Below, piece after piece: positions 52,641-63,582 of a DNA stretch of 64,000 nt; the first letter of the stretch is position 1; every line of letters starts with the position of its first letter. The DNA is from Halisarca cf. caerulea (taxonomy: Eukaryota > Porifera > Demospongiae > Chondrillida > Halisarcidae), in assembly GCA_963170055.1 (NCBI GenBank), contig CAUJGJ010000444.1, forward strand, positions 7,047,618-7,111,617, given 5' to 3'. The notes beneath the pieces are model-generated. The model was not told where the DNA came from and did no database searches. It saw only the letters and a program-made list of their open reading frames with translations. The position numbers and the translations under genes were made by a program.

Positions 52641-52989
52641 GTGAGATCATGGGGATTATGAGTACAGGGGCAGAAATCCATCACTTTTGTGCATGGATTA
52701 GTTAATTTTGCTTTACATTGACTTAGATGAAAAATATTGTGGCAAGAATTCACTGTACTGCAATTACTGACTTATGCTATAACCCTCACTACCCTGCTAT
52801 AGAAAATTCTGGCTAGAACACTGGATGACACTGCTCACATCATCGTGTTCCTTGGCAAGAATACCAACATAGCCAAGACAAACATCAGTAGTGCCTTCCA
52901 CATTATCCCAGTTCACCCCCATGATCGTCCACTGCTAGGTATGCGCTGGGGTGAGGAGGAATGAGGAGTGAGAAACTGCCAAGGGTATA

Positions 52990-53900
52990 ATATATTATAG
53001 AGTGCTATGAGGAGCAATAGCCAAATACATGCCAGTGCTGAGATTCAAAGTGCTACGACGTTTACATCTGCACAGCAACAGCACTGCTAAAAGGCCTGGA
53101 GAGGATGGTTTCGATAAGCTGCACAAAACTCGTCCTCTGTATGATGTGGTGAAACACAATTGCTTGGTAAAATACAAGCCTTACAGAGAAAACTCCATCA
53201 ACAAAGGAATGGTTCTCTTCAAAAGAAGGAGCAGCTACAAACAATACATGCCACAGAAACCAGTGAAAAGTGGTTTCAAGGCCATTGTGTGGGAAGGGCG
53301 GCTATCACCTGTACTTCGACAATTTTTTCTCAAGTGTTGATCTTGCCCAAGACCTCCTCGACGGCAAGACATACTGTATTGCTACAACTATAACACATCG
53401 AAAGCTATGGCTATCAAGGATGTTAAAAGCAAAGAACAAGCTAACGAGCTGAGACGACTACATCAGCATTCTTAGCAGCAGGGGTGATGCAGAATGCGTT
53501 CTCTGGAAGGGCAACAAATGTATACCATTTCTAAACTCATTAGCAAAACTGGGCACTGACACTACAGTCAATCACAAGGCAAAAGACAGCAGCAGGCAAG
53601 CAATCAAGTGCCCTAAATCAGGGAAGCTATACAACCAGTAAATGGGTGGTGTGGACATTGCTGATGCATGAAGGAAGAACTACAGTTGTAGTTGAAGGTC
53701 AAGGAGATGGTGGATGCATTTCGGCTATTTTCTGGTCGATATGTGGCATAGCCAATTCGTACACCCTAGTCCAAGAATCAGCTGGTGAACCAAAGGAATC
53801 ATGGCTCAAGCTCAGCTGCAGAATGCTCCAACAGATGTGGAAATGAGCTATGCCACCCTATGCAGAAAAGTGTATGACATTGACAGCTCTCTGCAATTAC
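52990..53900 (+). pseudogene. piggyBac transposase remnant
   Basis: Reads MPVLRFKVLRRLHLHSNSTA, FDKLHKTRPLYDVVKHNC, ENSINKGMVLFKRRSSYKQY (first-Asp region, with Asp changed: NKGM instead of DEAM), then in another frame GYHLYFDNFFSSVDLAQDLL (second Asp), and MGGVDIADA followed by a stop near 53660. Same subfamily as the element at 58998. Several shifts and stops; no clean ends found. It is joined directly to the DIRS remnant. Confidence 0.75.
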
Positions 53901-54045
53901 TACTATATAATTCTCTATTATAAGACTTTGCTTCAAATCCATATTATATATATATCAGACAATTGTTACACAACGGAAGTCCAAATGAAAACAATTGGAC
54001 AATAAAAATTGGACAAAATTGTTGAGGAAATGAGACAGGATTTAA

Positions 54046-54309
54046 ATGGGCCAGGAAAAGAGAAATCATCTAGGGCAACTGGCAAACAAAATGAACGAAA
54101 AACAACTGCTACATCTGTTGCTTGTTTGCCCTGTGTGTGAAGAGGAGGAAGAAGATGATGGTTTGCGCTGGATACAGTGTGACTTGGGTGACCAATGTCT
54201 ACACCTAGAATGCAGTGACATACCACCTGCTGACTACCAAACAGTGCAGGAAGAACATTATGTGTTTGTATACGACAATTGCATGTCTGGCTGCCTAGAC
54301 TTTAGGTAA
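54046..54309 (+). pseudogene. PHD-finger fragment, probably from a transposon protein
   Basis: CPVCEEEEEDDGLRWIQCDL ... CLHLECSDIPPADY ... YVFVYDNC follows the PHD spacing C-x2-C ... (W)-x-Q-C-D ... H-x2-C ... C, with one expected cysteine before the last replaced (VFVYDNC). Such fingers often end pogo/Tigger-like transposases in invertebrates. No catalytic domain precedes it here. Confidence 0.5.
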
Positions 54310-55027
54310 ATACACTTATACTTGTGTTTCCAAGCTTTACATGCTCACCAATTTGAGTTCCAGTACTTCAAAACATGTTTACTGGCTGTTTAGGATACAT
54401 TTACTGAAAAATCTGCCAATAAAAGCCATTCATAACCGTTTACAAGCGATGTCCAATGTCTGCCTCCCAAATCACCATTGTTAGGCTTCATGATCAACAT
54501 GGCCAACCCAAGTGTCTGTATAATTCTTTGTTTCTTTGCTTACATGCAATGTAAACGATTGGATTCTATGTTCACATATAGATGACGAATAACCCTACCT
54601 GGAACTTGAGTTAGTTATTCTTCAACTTCATGTCACTTTTCTACAGCAAACAATTTAGCAATCTCGTTTCCAATCCACGTTTCCAATCCACCTACAATTT
54701 GGTCAGTGGCTGGAGAACCACCACAAATCTTCTGGCACAATTCAAAGTAGCAGAGAACAACCCTGCCATGCCCATTCTTCTTGCCTGAGTCCACCGTTTG
54801 GTGGTATTTCGTTCTGATAGCTTTGATCTTGGATGTTATGTTCGTCAGCATTATTTCCTCTGCTTTTTTATGTGGGTAGTCTTCCAGTGTTTGTGCACGT
54901 TCTTCTTCTCCAGACGGGAGCTGCTCCTGAAAACACTGGCATATATCAGAATACTAGGTCACAACCTTCCCCCACTATAAAATGATACGAGAACAGTATA
55001 AAGATAAACATATTTTACTTGGGCTCT
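54310..55027. other. no recognised gene
   Basis: Short ORFs on both strands, no motif. Likely mixed remnants. Confidence 0.35.
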
Positions 55028-55258
55028 GTAAACCCGCAATGTAATCTGGACGGATAAAACCACTGTACAACTGAAAAGTCACGAGTGCCTTATTGTAGGA
55101 AAAGGACTCAGAAACCGAGGTACAAACCAAGACCTGAGTATCCACCCGTGAAAGTGCATGTGTGGGGAGGAATAAGCTGGAATGGAAGAACAGGAATCGA
55201 TATCTTTGAAGGCAAGATGAACGCTCCTATGTACACAAAATTGTTGAAAAATGTGAAT
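55028..55258 (+). pseudogene. Tc1/mariner transposase remnant
   Basis: NVIWTDKTTVQLKSHE (region of the second catalytic Asp), then after a shift KPRPEYPPVKVHVWGGISWN and GRTGIDIFEGKMNAPMYTKL, the conserved central block of Tc1-like transposases. A GT microsatellite interrupts it at 55258. Confidence 0.7.
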
Positions 55259-55304
55259 TGTGTGTGTGTGTGTGTGTGTATGTATGTGTGTTCACATGGG
55301 TGTG
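55259..55304. repeat. GT-rich microsatellite
   Basis: (GT)n with ATGT interruptions, immediately after the Tc1-like reading ends. Confidence 0.9.
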
Positions 55305-55510
55305 TGTAGATTACTCGTGGATGATCCTTGTGTTTCACCAAGTTAATAAATTTCTACACTTATTGTACTTTTCTGCAGGATCACACAGACGGCCTGATGG
55401 ATGTAATTTTGTAAGTGGCATTAACTACACCCACTGTAATAGATCTAAACATTGCTGTTTTTATGCTATGCTGATTCTGTACCGTAGCAGTTACTGTATG
55501 TTTTTTACAG

Positions 55511-55735
55511 TATATGGGGGGTGCTGGTGGCTCAGTAGGTAGTGCACTGGAAGTTAAGCTGTGAACGCATGGTGTACCATCCCACCTGTGTGTATTCGGC
55601 GATTTTTTCCCTGCACCCCCTGCCACCAACTCAGGAATAGAGGAGAAGATGACCTACTGCAGCCACCAAGCTAATAAATAATTTGATTCAATTGATTGTG
55701 TGAGTGAGTGAGTGTGTGAGTGAGTGTGTGGGATA
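55511..55735 (+). mobile_element. candidate tRNA-derived SINE
   Basis: GGTGGCTCAGTAGGTAGTGC matches the internal promoter A box of tRNA genes (TGGCNNAGTNGG form). About 40 bases on, GGTGTACCATCCC could be a decayed B box. The rest (TTTTTCCCTGCACCCCCTGC, then AATAAATAATTTGATTC) is a tRNA-unrelated body ending in a GTGA-rich tail (55700-55730). No target duplication was confirmed and no second copy is in the window. Confidence 0.45.
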
Positions 55736-55879
55736 CTGGGGGCCTTAATAGTAGCCTCTGGCTAATGGCCCACCCAGTCAAAATAAGAAAATATTATTAT
55801 TACCATTATCATGTACTTCATTTACCAGCAAACATTGTATTTAAATAGTAACTTTTACTTTGGCATTTTTTGTCTTGCA

Positions 55880-57180
55880 GAAAACATGCGTCTTTTCTAA
55901 TGAACAACATAATTACTGACCTTGACCTTGCCAATGCATTTGGAGTGTACGTCATAACCTTCCTTCCAGCCAGCAACCAGCCTTCTCCTTGGCATACTAG
56001 CACACTCCACCAGAGATGATACAGCTTGTTGCAAACATCTATGATGGACTCAATGCTGTCATCTTCACTAAGGCATGGACTACTGACCGCATCCATCTCC
56101 AGCTGGGAGTCTACCAGGGTGATCCATTGTCAGTCATCATTTTCAACACTGTGATAAAAACCCTTGCTGACTCCATCACTCAGCACTGTTCTAACCTGGG
56201 CTACTCTCTCAGTTCCATCTCCAACAAGATCAATCTTCTACAATATGCTGACAACACCTCCCTCCTCAGTGATGGTCTCCCCTCGTGTCCACACCTCCTT
56301 GACCTCACAGAGTCATGGTTGGCCCGGTCAGGTATGCGGGCAAATGTGCCTACGTGAGTGTGTGTTGCCATCATAGTCTCTCCTCAGGGGAGACGTACAA
56401 TCCCAACCTCACTCTCAGTGGCCAGTCCATCCCATAATTAAGTAATACCACATTTGCTTCCTTGGTGAACCAGTGGCCATTCACTCTACTTCAGCTGAAA
56501 GTAGGGATAGCATTGTTACCAAGCTGTCAAACATGCTGTGAAAGGTTGACACCCCCCCCCCCCCCCCCCCCAGCAGAATATGAAGCTTTTCAAGGTCAGT
56601 ATTTGCCCTCATTGCCATCAGATTCCTTAAGAGAGAGCGGACTAGCCAAATCAGCTGATCCCAACCACCTCTTCCTCCCCAAGTCCAACAGTGGATTTTA
56701 ATTGCCACATTTGATCCCCTTGTACAAGAAATACACACTGCTAAGGCTGGATCTCAGATGTACTCCAGTGATCCCACTGTTCGAGCTATTGCCATCCATG
56801 ACACCCTCCATGGGTCCAAGCTGAAACGTGCCTCTTTCCGCCCTCACCAGAGGGTTGTGGAGGTCATGAAAGAAGACCCTGGGGCCACTAAGAAGCAGGT
56901 GTTCGCTTGTGTCAGGAGGAAGGTTCAAGCTGAGGGACACATGCAATAGTACACTGTGCCTTGCGGACATGGAAATGCCAGTGAACCACTTCAATACCAC
57001 TGTTGAGTGTCCCAAATGACCCTGGGGCCACCAAGAAGCAGGTGATAGCTTGTGCCAAAAGGAAGGTTCAAGCTGAGGGACACATGCAATAGTACACTGT
57101 GCCTTGCGGACATGGAAATGTCAGTGGGCCACTTCAATACCACTGTCAAGTGTCCCAAATGTCTTTCTAAATACCATAGT
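55880..57180 (+). pseudogene. LINE reverse transcriptase remnant with altered catalytic motif
   Basis: DLDLANAFG (first-Asp region) is followed by QLVANIYDGLNAVIFTKAWT, LGVYQGDPLSVIIFNTVIKT and INLLQYADNTSLLSDG. The catalytic pair YADD is changed to YADN. The thumb continues in another frame (GETYNPNLTLSGQSIP, then NTTFASLVN), and a C-terminal part (KRASFRPHQRVVEVMKEDPG) is partly tandem-duplicated (56877-57161). A C20 run lies at about 56552-56571. Different LINE family from the RLE copies at 21 and 25-29 kb. Inactive. Confidence 0.72.
56877..57161 (+). repeat. 143-bp tandem duplication within the LINE remnant
   Basis: CCCTGGGGCCACTAAGAAGC through GTGTCCCAAATGA (56877-57019) is repeated at 57020-57161 with several substitutions. 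Confidence 0.88.
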
Positions 57181-57392
57181 ATATGTTTTGGGAGCCTGGG
57201 GCAGAGATGAGATATCTTTGTTGTAGGAGTGATCCAGGAGACCAGGCAAGGTAGTGTGTAATAATTGCTCATCAGCAAAGGGATTGTTGACTTCTATATT
57301 CAGTGAGTTATATTCCACAATGACTTGACAATGTCTACACTAATCTTACATATGATCCTCTCCATGTGATGTAGGCAGTCTGCTATCAAAGG

Positions 57393-59001
57393 TTGCAGGG
57401 TTGGCACCGTTGTTCTGTCTTCACTGACATGCCAAGCAGTAGCAGTCTCAGGCAAAAGTATACAGATTCTTCAAACAAAATCGAGGAATCTATATACAGC
57501 TCAAGGCTTGGCATGTATAAGGAATTCAGATGTTCTGTTGGTCCCATGGAGACTAAGGTAAACTGTCTCTACGAAAACACACCAAGACCTCCCACCAGAC
57601 GGAAAAACAAAAACCTGAAAAGTGAGCTATGTACATATGTGTGTGCATTGTCCTAGGAGAATCTGGAAAATGGTACAAGTAAATTTAATATGTAACACCC
57701 TATATTTTAGTAGTACAAACATACTGTTAATATTATTTTTAAAATACAATGTCAAATCTTTACAATATGTGAATGTTAACATTCCATATCTATGCAGAAA
57801 ACCAAAACAAGGAATACACCCAGATTTGTAGGTATTACAACACTGAAAACAGATGCAGAAAGAAACACAAGTGTACATTTATACACTTCAACAAGGAAGA
57901 CATTGAAAAAATGGTGCGTTTGTATGTCAAGTGCTGGGCAGAACCATAGACACTCTTTACTACGTACGTATATGGCAGAACTATTCATGAAGGTTGTTTT
58001 TCTTGATAACCATTCTTTTGAGTCTTCTGGACAACTAATGACAGATAAGGATGCTGGGATGCTTACCGAATATGAGGATAATTGGTGATAAACTTGATCT
58101 AGTTCTATCTGAATTTCTTTGTTGACCTTCGTTGAATATGTACACCCCACCATTAAAATGAGGGAAACAGTAAAGAAGACCATCAACCATAGCCAACAAC
58201 AAATTGATTGAGCATGATCATATGTTGATTGTGTGATCGTAACTCTGTGACCACAATGTTGAGTAATTCATTACTGGTAGGGTATAATAACACTTTGCCT
58301 TCTAATCAGATGTTCACAAGAAGCTGGGGTGTCACAGATTGTTCTTGTAGGTTACGGTGTGAGAACAAATGATAATGTAATGTTGAAGTTTACTATCATA
58401 CCTTTACCCTTGCATCCTGTGGTTGATTACATGTGGGATTCTGGATATCAAATCTATACACCACCAATCCCAATGTTCATTAGTGATAAGAAGTACAGTA
58501 CAATTTACCAATTGAAGAACAGAAGAGATGCAGGATCTGTTGAAGTCAAATACTCACAAAATTCTGGTATTGTGAGATGCATAGTTTACCAGCAATTGAT
58601 GCATGTCTTGAAGGCTCTTACCAATGTAGACATCTGTGTTCCAAGGACTAACAAATCAATGAGACAAAAGGTTACAGCATGGATGAAAATGTTTAATGAA
58701 TTGAAGAAAGTGAAGACTGGATGATCTTGGTGGGTATCGGCTTGAAATGAGAGTAAGGGGAATAGGAAATGTGAATGATGCAATGGAAACAGCCATTGAT
58801 TTCATAATGAATCATGACTTGCCACCTAATGTTGAATTTGCACAGCGTGTAGAGCTGGATGAGTACTTCATGAAAATAACTGATGTCTTTGTAGCCTTTC
58901 ATGCCTTACCTATCGGAAGAGATCAGGAGACCCCAAGTCAGCAAGGAAAACATCTTGCTAGGCTTTTCAATGCATTTGGATTCTCAGCTTATCTTAGTTA
59001 A
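57393..59001 (+). CDS. unrecognised ORF series, possibly one gene with several exons
   Basis: Consecutive plus-strand open pieces: 57393-57656, 57792-58088, 58329-58724 and 58747-59001, separated by 20-240 bp. Composition looks coding (WDSGYQIYTPPIPMFISDKK, YSTIYQLKNRRDAGSVEVKY, EMRVRGIGNVNDAMETAIDF, LDEYFMKITDVFVAFHALPI). A pyrimidine/AG acceptor-like site precedes the second piece (CTATGCAG at 57798); a clean donor/acceptor set for all was not established, and the last two may be one frame with a shift. I recognise no family. It could be a host gene or a little-known transposon protein. The last ORF ends at the TTAA used by the piggyBac at 58998. Confidence 0.4.
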
Positions 59002-61589
59002 CCCTTTTCGATTCACCGTCCACTATAGTGGATGCGCATATTCACGTTCGCGCGTATAGAATTTTTATACGCGTTCGCGTTTATCGTCCACTTTAGTGGA
59101 TCGTCATTATTGTGGCTTGTTTTGGGCGCGAATACGAGCGAAATCGCCTTCTAGAGTACTGTTTGTGAACTTCCAGCTTTGCTTTGTTACTTTGTGAATG
59201 TTTTATACCTTAGTTTTTTCGGAAGGTACGTGTACACCAGGTTTTAAGTATGCATACCGTGCGTAAGACCCGGCAGACAATTTGTAGCCACTGGGCAACG
59301 TGTGCTAAGCTTTTATTGTTTGTAATGTTTCGAGATTGTGCTGTCTCGTTTGCAATGGTACTGGCGTGTAAAAAGAACTCCATGATATGCAATATCCTTG
59401 ATACTCTGCACTTTTATCACATGTACAAATGCTACAAGCTATCAATAATACTGTAGCTATGTATATACCGAGGTATATACTACACACACACACACACACA
59501 CACACACATGTGTACAAACACACACACGCACGTCAATGACTGAAACAATCATATTTATAATAAGAATAATATACAAAATCCATACATGCGTATAACACAA
59601 ACAATGTTTACAGATGGCTCAAAGAATGGATGACATTACAGCGTTAGAGCAAATGATGGGAAATGACTCAGACTGGAACAATAGTGGTGAGGATGATGAT
59701 CTTCAGGACGAGGATGACTGTGATGACCAGTTGGAGCCATTGGATATTGCCCAGCTAGATGAACCTGCTGACAAAGGTGATGATGAGACCGAGTGCGAAG
59801 ACAGCATACTAGATGACGACTCCATGGATACTAGCAACAGTTTGATGAATTTCACCTTTTTAGAGCTTGTTGGTCCAGCACAACCGTATCTTGCCAGCAA
59901 TGCAACACCATTGGATTTCTTCTTGCTGATGGTTGGAAGAGACTTCTTCGATTACCTGGCCACTGAGACGAACAGATATGCTAAGCAAAAACCACCTCCT
60001 GCTTCTTACAAATGGCAGGATACAAATGCCAATGAATTGATGCTTTTCATTGGCATGGTCATAGCAATGGGACTAAATGTACAGCCACAGTTCCTCGACT
60101 ACTGGAAAAACGATGCAATCCTTGGTGCTCCAGGAATAGTACGTGGAATGCCCATCCTCAGATTTCAAGGCTCTGTTGTCTGCACTCCACCTAAATGACA
60201 ACAGCACTGCCAAATTGAGAGGTGAGCCAGGATACGATAAGTTGCATAAAGTCAGGCCATTCTTCACTAGGCTCAAGCACAATTTCATTGAACAATACCA
60301 TCCCAGCAGACAAAATTCAATCGACGAGGCAATGGTAGGATTCAAGGGTCGTTCAACAATGAAGCAGTATATGCCAATGAAACCCACGAAAAGGGGGTAC
60401 AAGGTGTGGTGCCGGTGCGATGCTAAAACGGGTTTCATGTGCGATTTCAATGTATACTGTGGAGCCAGTGGACCCTCGGAACACAGCTTGGGAACAAAGG
60501 TGGTACTGGAGCTGGCAAAACCACTGTTTGGAAAGGGATACCACCTTTATTTTGACAATTTTTTCAGCTCCATTGATCTTGCTAACTTGCTGTCTGCTCA
60601 ACAAACTGGGATGGTTGCGACAACAAGGGTCAACCGGAAGAAGTATCCTAAAGAATTATTGAAGCAAACCTTGTTGCGTGGGGAGTCGAAGCATCACAGT
60701 GTTGGTCCTGTAGATTGTTTCGTATGGCAGGACAAGAAGCAGGTGCACTTCATTAATACAATATCAGATCCACAGAGGAATACGACAGTAAAACGAAAGA
60801 ATAAGGACGGAAGCACTGTGGACATACCTTGTCCAGAAAGTGTCCACCTGTATAATCAGCACATGGGTTGAGTGGACAATGCCGACGCGAAAAGGAAAGT
60901 CTACAGTTGCTCCAGACGGGCTAAGAAGTGGTGGCTGAGGCTTTTCTACTTCGGGCTGGACGTTGCTGTAGTGAATGCCCATATCATGCAGCAGCAGACG
61001 CCGAATTGCGCAGACATTCCGCAGAAGGATTTCAGGCTACAGTTAGCCAAAGATTTGATGAGTGCCTTTTCATCAAGAAAGCTGCCAGGACGCAGAAGTG
61101 TTGATGGTGCTCCCTCGCGTTTCACAGAACGTCATTTCCCCGATGCTTTGGGTAAGGCACTTCATTGCCGCGTTTGCGCTTCTTTGAAGATCCGAAAGCG
61201 CACCAGCTACTGCTGCAAAGACTGCTGTCCATCCACGCCCATTCCGCTCTGTGTTACACCTTGTTTCAAGGTGTATCACACGAAGAGATGATTCCGTCAA
61301 CACGTGGACAATGGTAGTCGCCATTTTATTTACCGTAAAATTACGTACTTGTGTCGGATAACTCAGTAGTTTTAAAGAACTTTAGAGGATTGTAGTTCTT
61401 TTATACATGTTTATTAGACGCTGTATCTCTGTGTACCTTGTATTCTTGCTGCTATTAGTATTTTCGCCAAGTATTATCAACATTGCATAAACTTTATAAA
61501 TGCGAACTTTAACACCTAATATCCACTATAGTGGACGGCGAACACGAGGGACCTATATTTGCGCAGGCTCGCGAACAAAAAAGGGTTAA
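58998..61589 (+). mobile_element. near-intact piggyBac element (2.59 kb)
   Basis: TTAA at 58998-59001 and 61586-61589. The ends both start CCCTTTT. Slightly inside, both carry a CCGTCCACTATAGTGGAT-type repeat with the palindrome TCCACTATAGTGGA (59019-59032 and 61522-61535). A second near-palindrome, GTCCACTTTAGTGGATC, lies near 59087. Inside is a full-length transposase interrupted by one frameshift and one stop. Its left flank is the end of an unrecognised ORF. Confidence 0.9.
59614..61291 (+). pseudogene. piggyBac transposase with one frameshift and one nonsense codon
   Basis: ATG at 59614, directly after an acceptor-like TTTACAG (a 5'-UTR intron is possible). Acidic N-terminus, then the DDE_Tnp_1_7 domain: TPLDFFLLMVGRDFFDYLAT, ANELMLFIGMVIAMGLNVQP. 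One extra base near 60165 (after MPILRFQ) shifts to the next frame, which continues through QNSIDEAMVGFKGRS (first Asp), GKGYHLYFDNFFSSIDLANL (second Asp) and VHLYNQHMG. TGA at 60869-60871 interrupts MG-VDNAD (third Asp). The same frame continues to 61291 with the Cys-rich domain (CRVCASLKIRKRTSYCCKDC ... CVTPCFKVYH). Two single-base lesions only, so a very recent loss of function. Confidence 0.88.
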
Positions 61590-63399
61590 GAAGGCCTAGA
61601 TATCCATCTAGGATTGTAGCAAGGGATGGAAGTATGCATGATTTTGTGCTCCTAACCAAGTCAACCAAAGTGATGTGAAGGCCGCAATGGAAATTCTTTG
61701 AACCAGATCCCATCCTAAGAAGCCTGGAACTGTCTGTGCAATGAAGAAAAGTGGGGGTTGTACACCATCATTTAGCACCTTTAGGAAATTAGCTGAGTAT
61801 GTTATATCACTAGCTACCCACATGACTGGAGAGTTATGTATCTTTTAAAGAAACGCACCCCAGTTGGTAGCTCAACCAACTCAACAAGCTCAACCAGCCA
61901 ATACTCTTGTGTTTCAGATCTGCCACCAATGTTCAAGATAATAGGAATGATGCACGATGGCAATGACAGCTATTTGAGTGTAGATCTTTGGATCCCCCTG
62001 AAAGACAAGCCCAGGGCCTGCCTGAAAACATGATATGGTTAGATAAAAGCACTAGCCCTCGGGCAATTCATGCTCTTGAGACTTGAAATTTTATGCACCA
62101 TAGAGCCCAGCCCTCACACAAATGTCAGAATACTAAATAATGAAGCACATCATACATACCGTATACCCTTTATTATTGCTGGTCTGACTAAATTTTTCAT
62201 GGTTCTCAGCATTTTGCAGTTTTTCTTTCATGGTACCTTCTGACATCATTTATATTGGTTCCATAGGGTATATATTTCTTCAAATAAGACATCATGTAAA
62301 ACTACTCAGAATGACAGGAGCACAACTGGTACTTGGCATTCCATTATGCTTATATCTGAGGATATCAAGTATAGTAGTGGTGTGTACGTGCATGATGTAC
62401 TCCGTTTGGCGACCACAAGGCTGTGGCCTTTGAACAGGGTACCCAATACCCTTGTGGGGTTGTTATGGAATTCACAATAAGGGACATTCCAACCGATCAC
62501 ATGCACTATACAAAATGGTACGTTCTTGCAGTAGGGGAAATTCACGGTCGTAAAAGTAACTTTGAAGGTCTGTCACAGTTGGAAACTTGCAGAATGAATT
62601 GCGTGCAAGAGGTTGTGTAGAGATTGACTTGCATAAAGTAGATCTGATTTACAAGCTTGAGGAAATGTTACAAGGCTGTCAGCGGGTAGGTACCTTCATC
62701 ATTACTTGGTAATCCCACTTGTAACTTGTCCCAATATAGCTTAGAACATTATTCTATTCTCCCATGTGAGCCCTGTATGATTTAAGAGGACATTTAAGTA
62801 ATGTATTCCCTGCTCTACCCAATCTTTTACAGGTGATGAGTGATGAAACTAATAAGTGAGGTTCATGATGTAATCCAAAAGCAGTGTAATGGAAAGACTC
62901 AAGACATACTGGAGCAGACATGCAAGTGGGGCTGCTCAGAGTGTACCGTGTCATTTCGAAAGCAGTCAACAATTGTACTCTAGCAAATAATGATGTTCTA
63001 ATGCTAGTTCAGTCAGCTGTGTGCATATCTGAAATTCTATATTTGCCATCATCTGAACAATCATCCCAAAAAATCCTAAAACTGTACAATGTTTGCCAGT
63101 TGCACCATGAATTATGTGTCAGCCTTTTCCCATCATTAGCTGGTTGGTACATACAGTATATAAAGTAGTTTGTCTGCGATCTGTAAATACTGAAGCAAAA
63201 GAAAGAATGTTTCATAGTGTGAAAAGCATAGCTGAAAATTGCACTAATAGACAATGACATCAAGATAACATCATTCCTAAGATTTTGCTTCATATGCAGG
63301 CCAAACATCTAGAAAGTTCTTTTGTTGCTTTCTCTAATAACCAGCAGGATCATAGGGTCTCCAAAGAGACCAAAGGCCTAACAGTCTGTACACATCCAG
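61590..63399. other. no recognised gene
   Basis: Short ORFs (for example 61836-62033 with a Ser/Thr-rich PVGSSTNSTSSTSQYSCVSD stretch, and 62423-62620) without identifiable motifs. The beginning may continue whatever lay left of the piggyBac before it inserted. Confidence 0.35.
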
Positions 63400-63582
63400 T
63401 AGCACTGCAAGAAGAGCAGTGGACGATCTTAAAGTCCTGCCACATGGATCCCACTTGGGGATCAAGTAAGTGCACACTCTCACGAATCACTGATCATTTT
63501 ATGTGGCCAGGTGTAGTAAGGGATGTAGACAACTTGATGAGTTGCACTTGCGGGATTCAGTATAAATTATTGCTGGTTAGAC
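63400..63582 (+). pseudogene. gypsy-type integrase zinc-binding region remnant
   Basis: QEEQWTILKSCHMDPTWGSS then TLSRITDHFMWPGVVRDVDN and LMSCTCG: the H-x-x-D-P-T-x-G ... R-I-x-x-x-F-x-W-P-G-V-x-x-D-V ... C-x-C order of the integrase H2C2 region, with one His apparently lost after WGSS. No core domain follows. Related in type to the remnant at 24.6-25.0 kb. Confidence 0.6.

Larger units (their letters stand above)
52503..52828. mobile_element. candidate MITE inserted in the DIRS reverse transcriptase
   Basis: Imperfect inverted ends: CAGGGTTTTAGAGCTAAAGC at the left; the right end complement reads CAGTGTTCTAGCCAGAATTT and later AGCAGGGTAG. GATAA precedes and GATGA follows. It splits the RT frame exactly. 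The interior includes a 22-bp palindrome and a 20-bp minisatellite. Confidence 0.55.
50784..52960 (+). pseudogene. DIRS-like retroelement remnant: gag end and reverse transcriptase
   Basis: A Gln/Pro-rich stretch (50840-51040, QMDQQQATQASILQQTSVLQ) is followed by gag zinc-binding text across frames (CNRWNEDRLCPFK ... YLHVCAGCLSPTHRGPPC, 51435-51560). Further on are TANMQSAIEHPKVVESSY and, near 52340-52470, INRFGGIPKPHKPSKWRLIV and DLSYPHGLSINEGISP. After an inserted MITE the RT resumes with NIAKTNISSAFHIIPVHPHD and RPLLGMRWGEE (52850-52960). This is the RT opening of DIRS-like elements; the catalytic YxDD part and recombinase are lost where a piggyBac remnant begins. Confidence 0.7.

Noticed and set aside
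56552..56571. C20 run as a possible sequencing gap or telomere-like feature
   Set aside because: Simple homopolymer inside a LINE remnant; gives only a poly-Pro reading.
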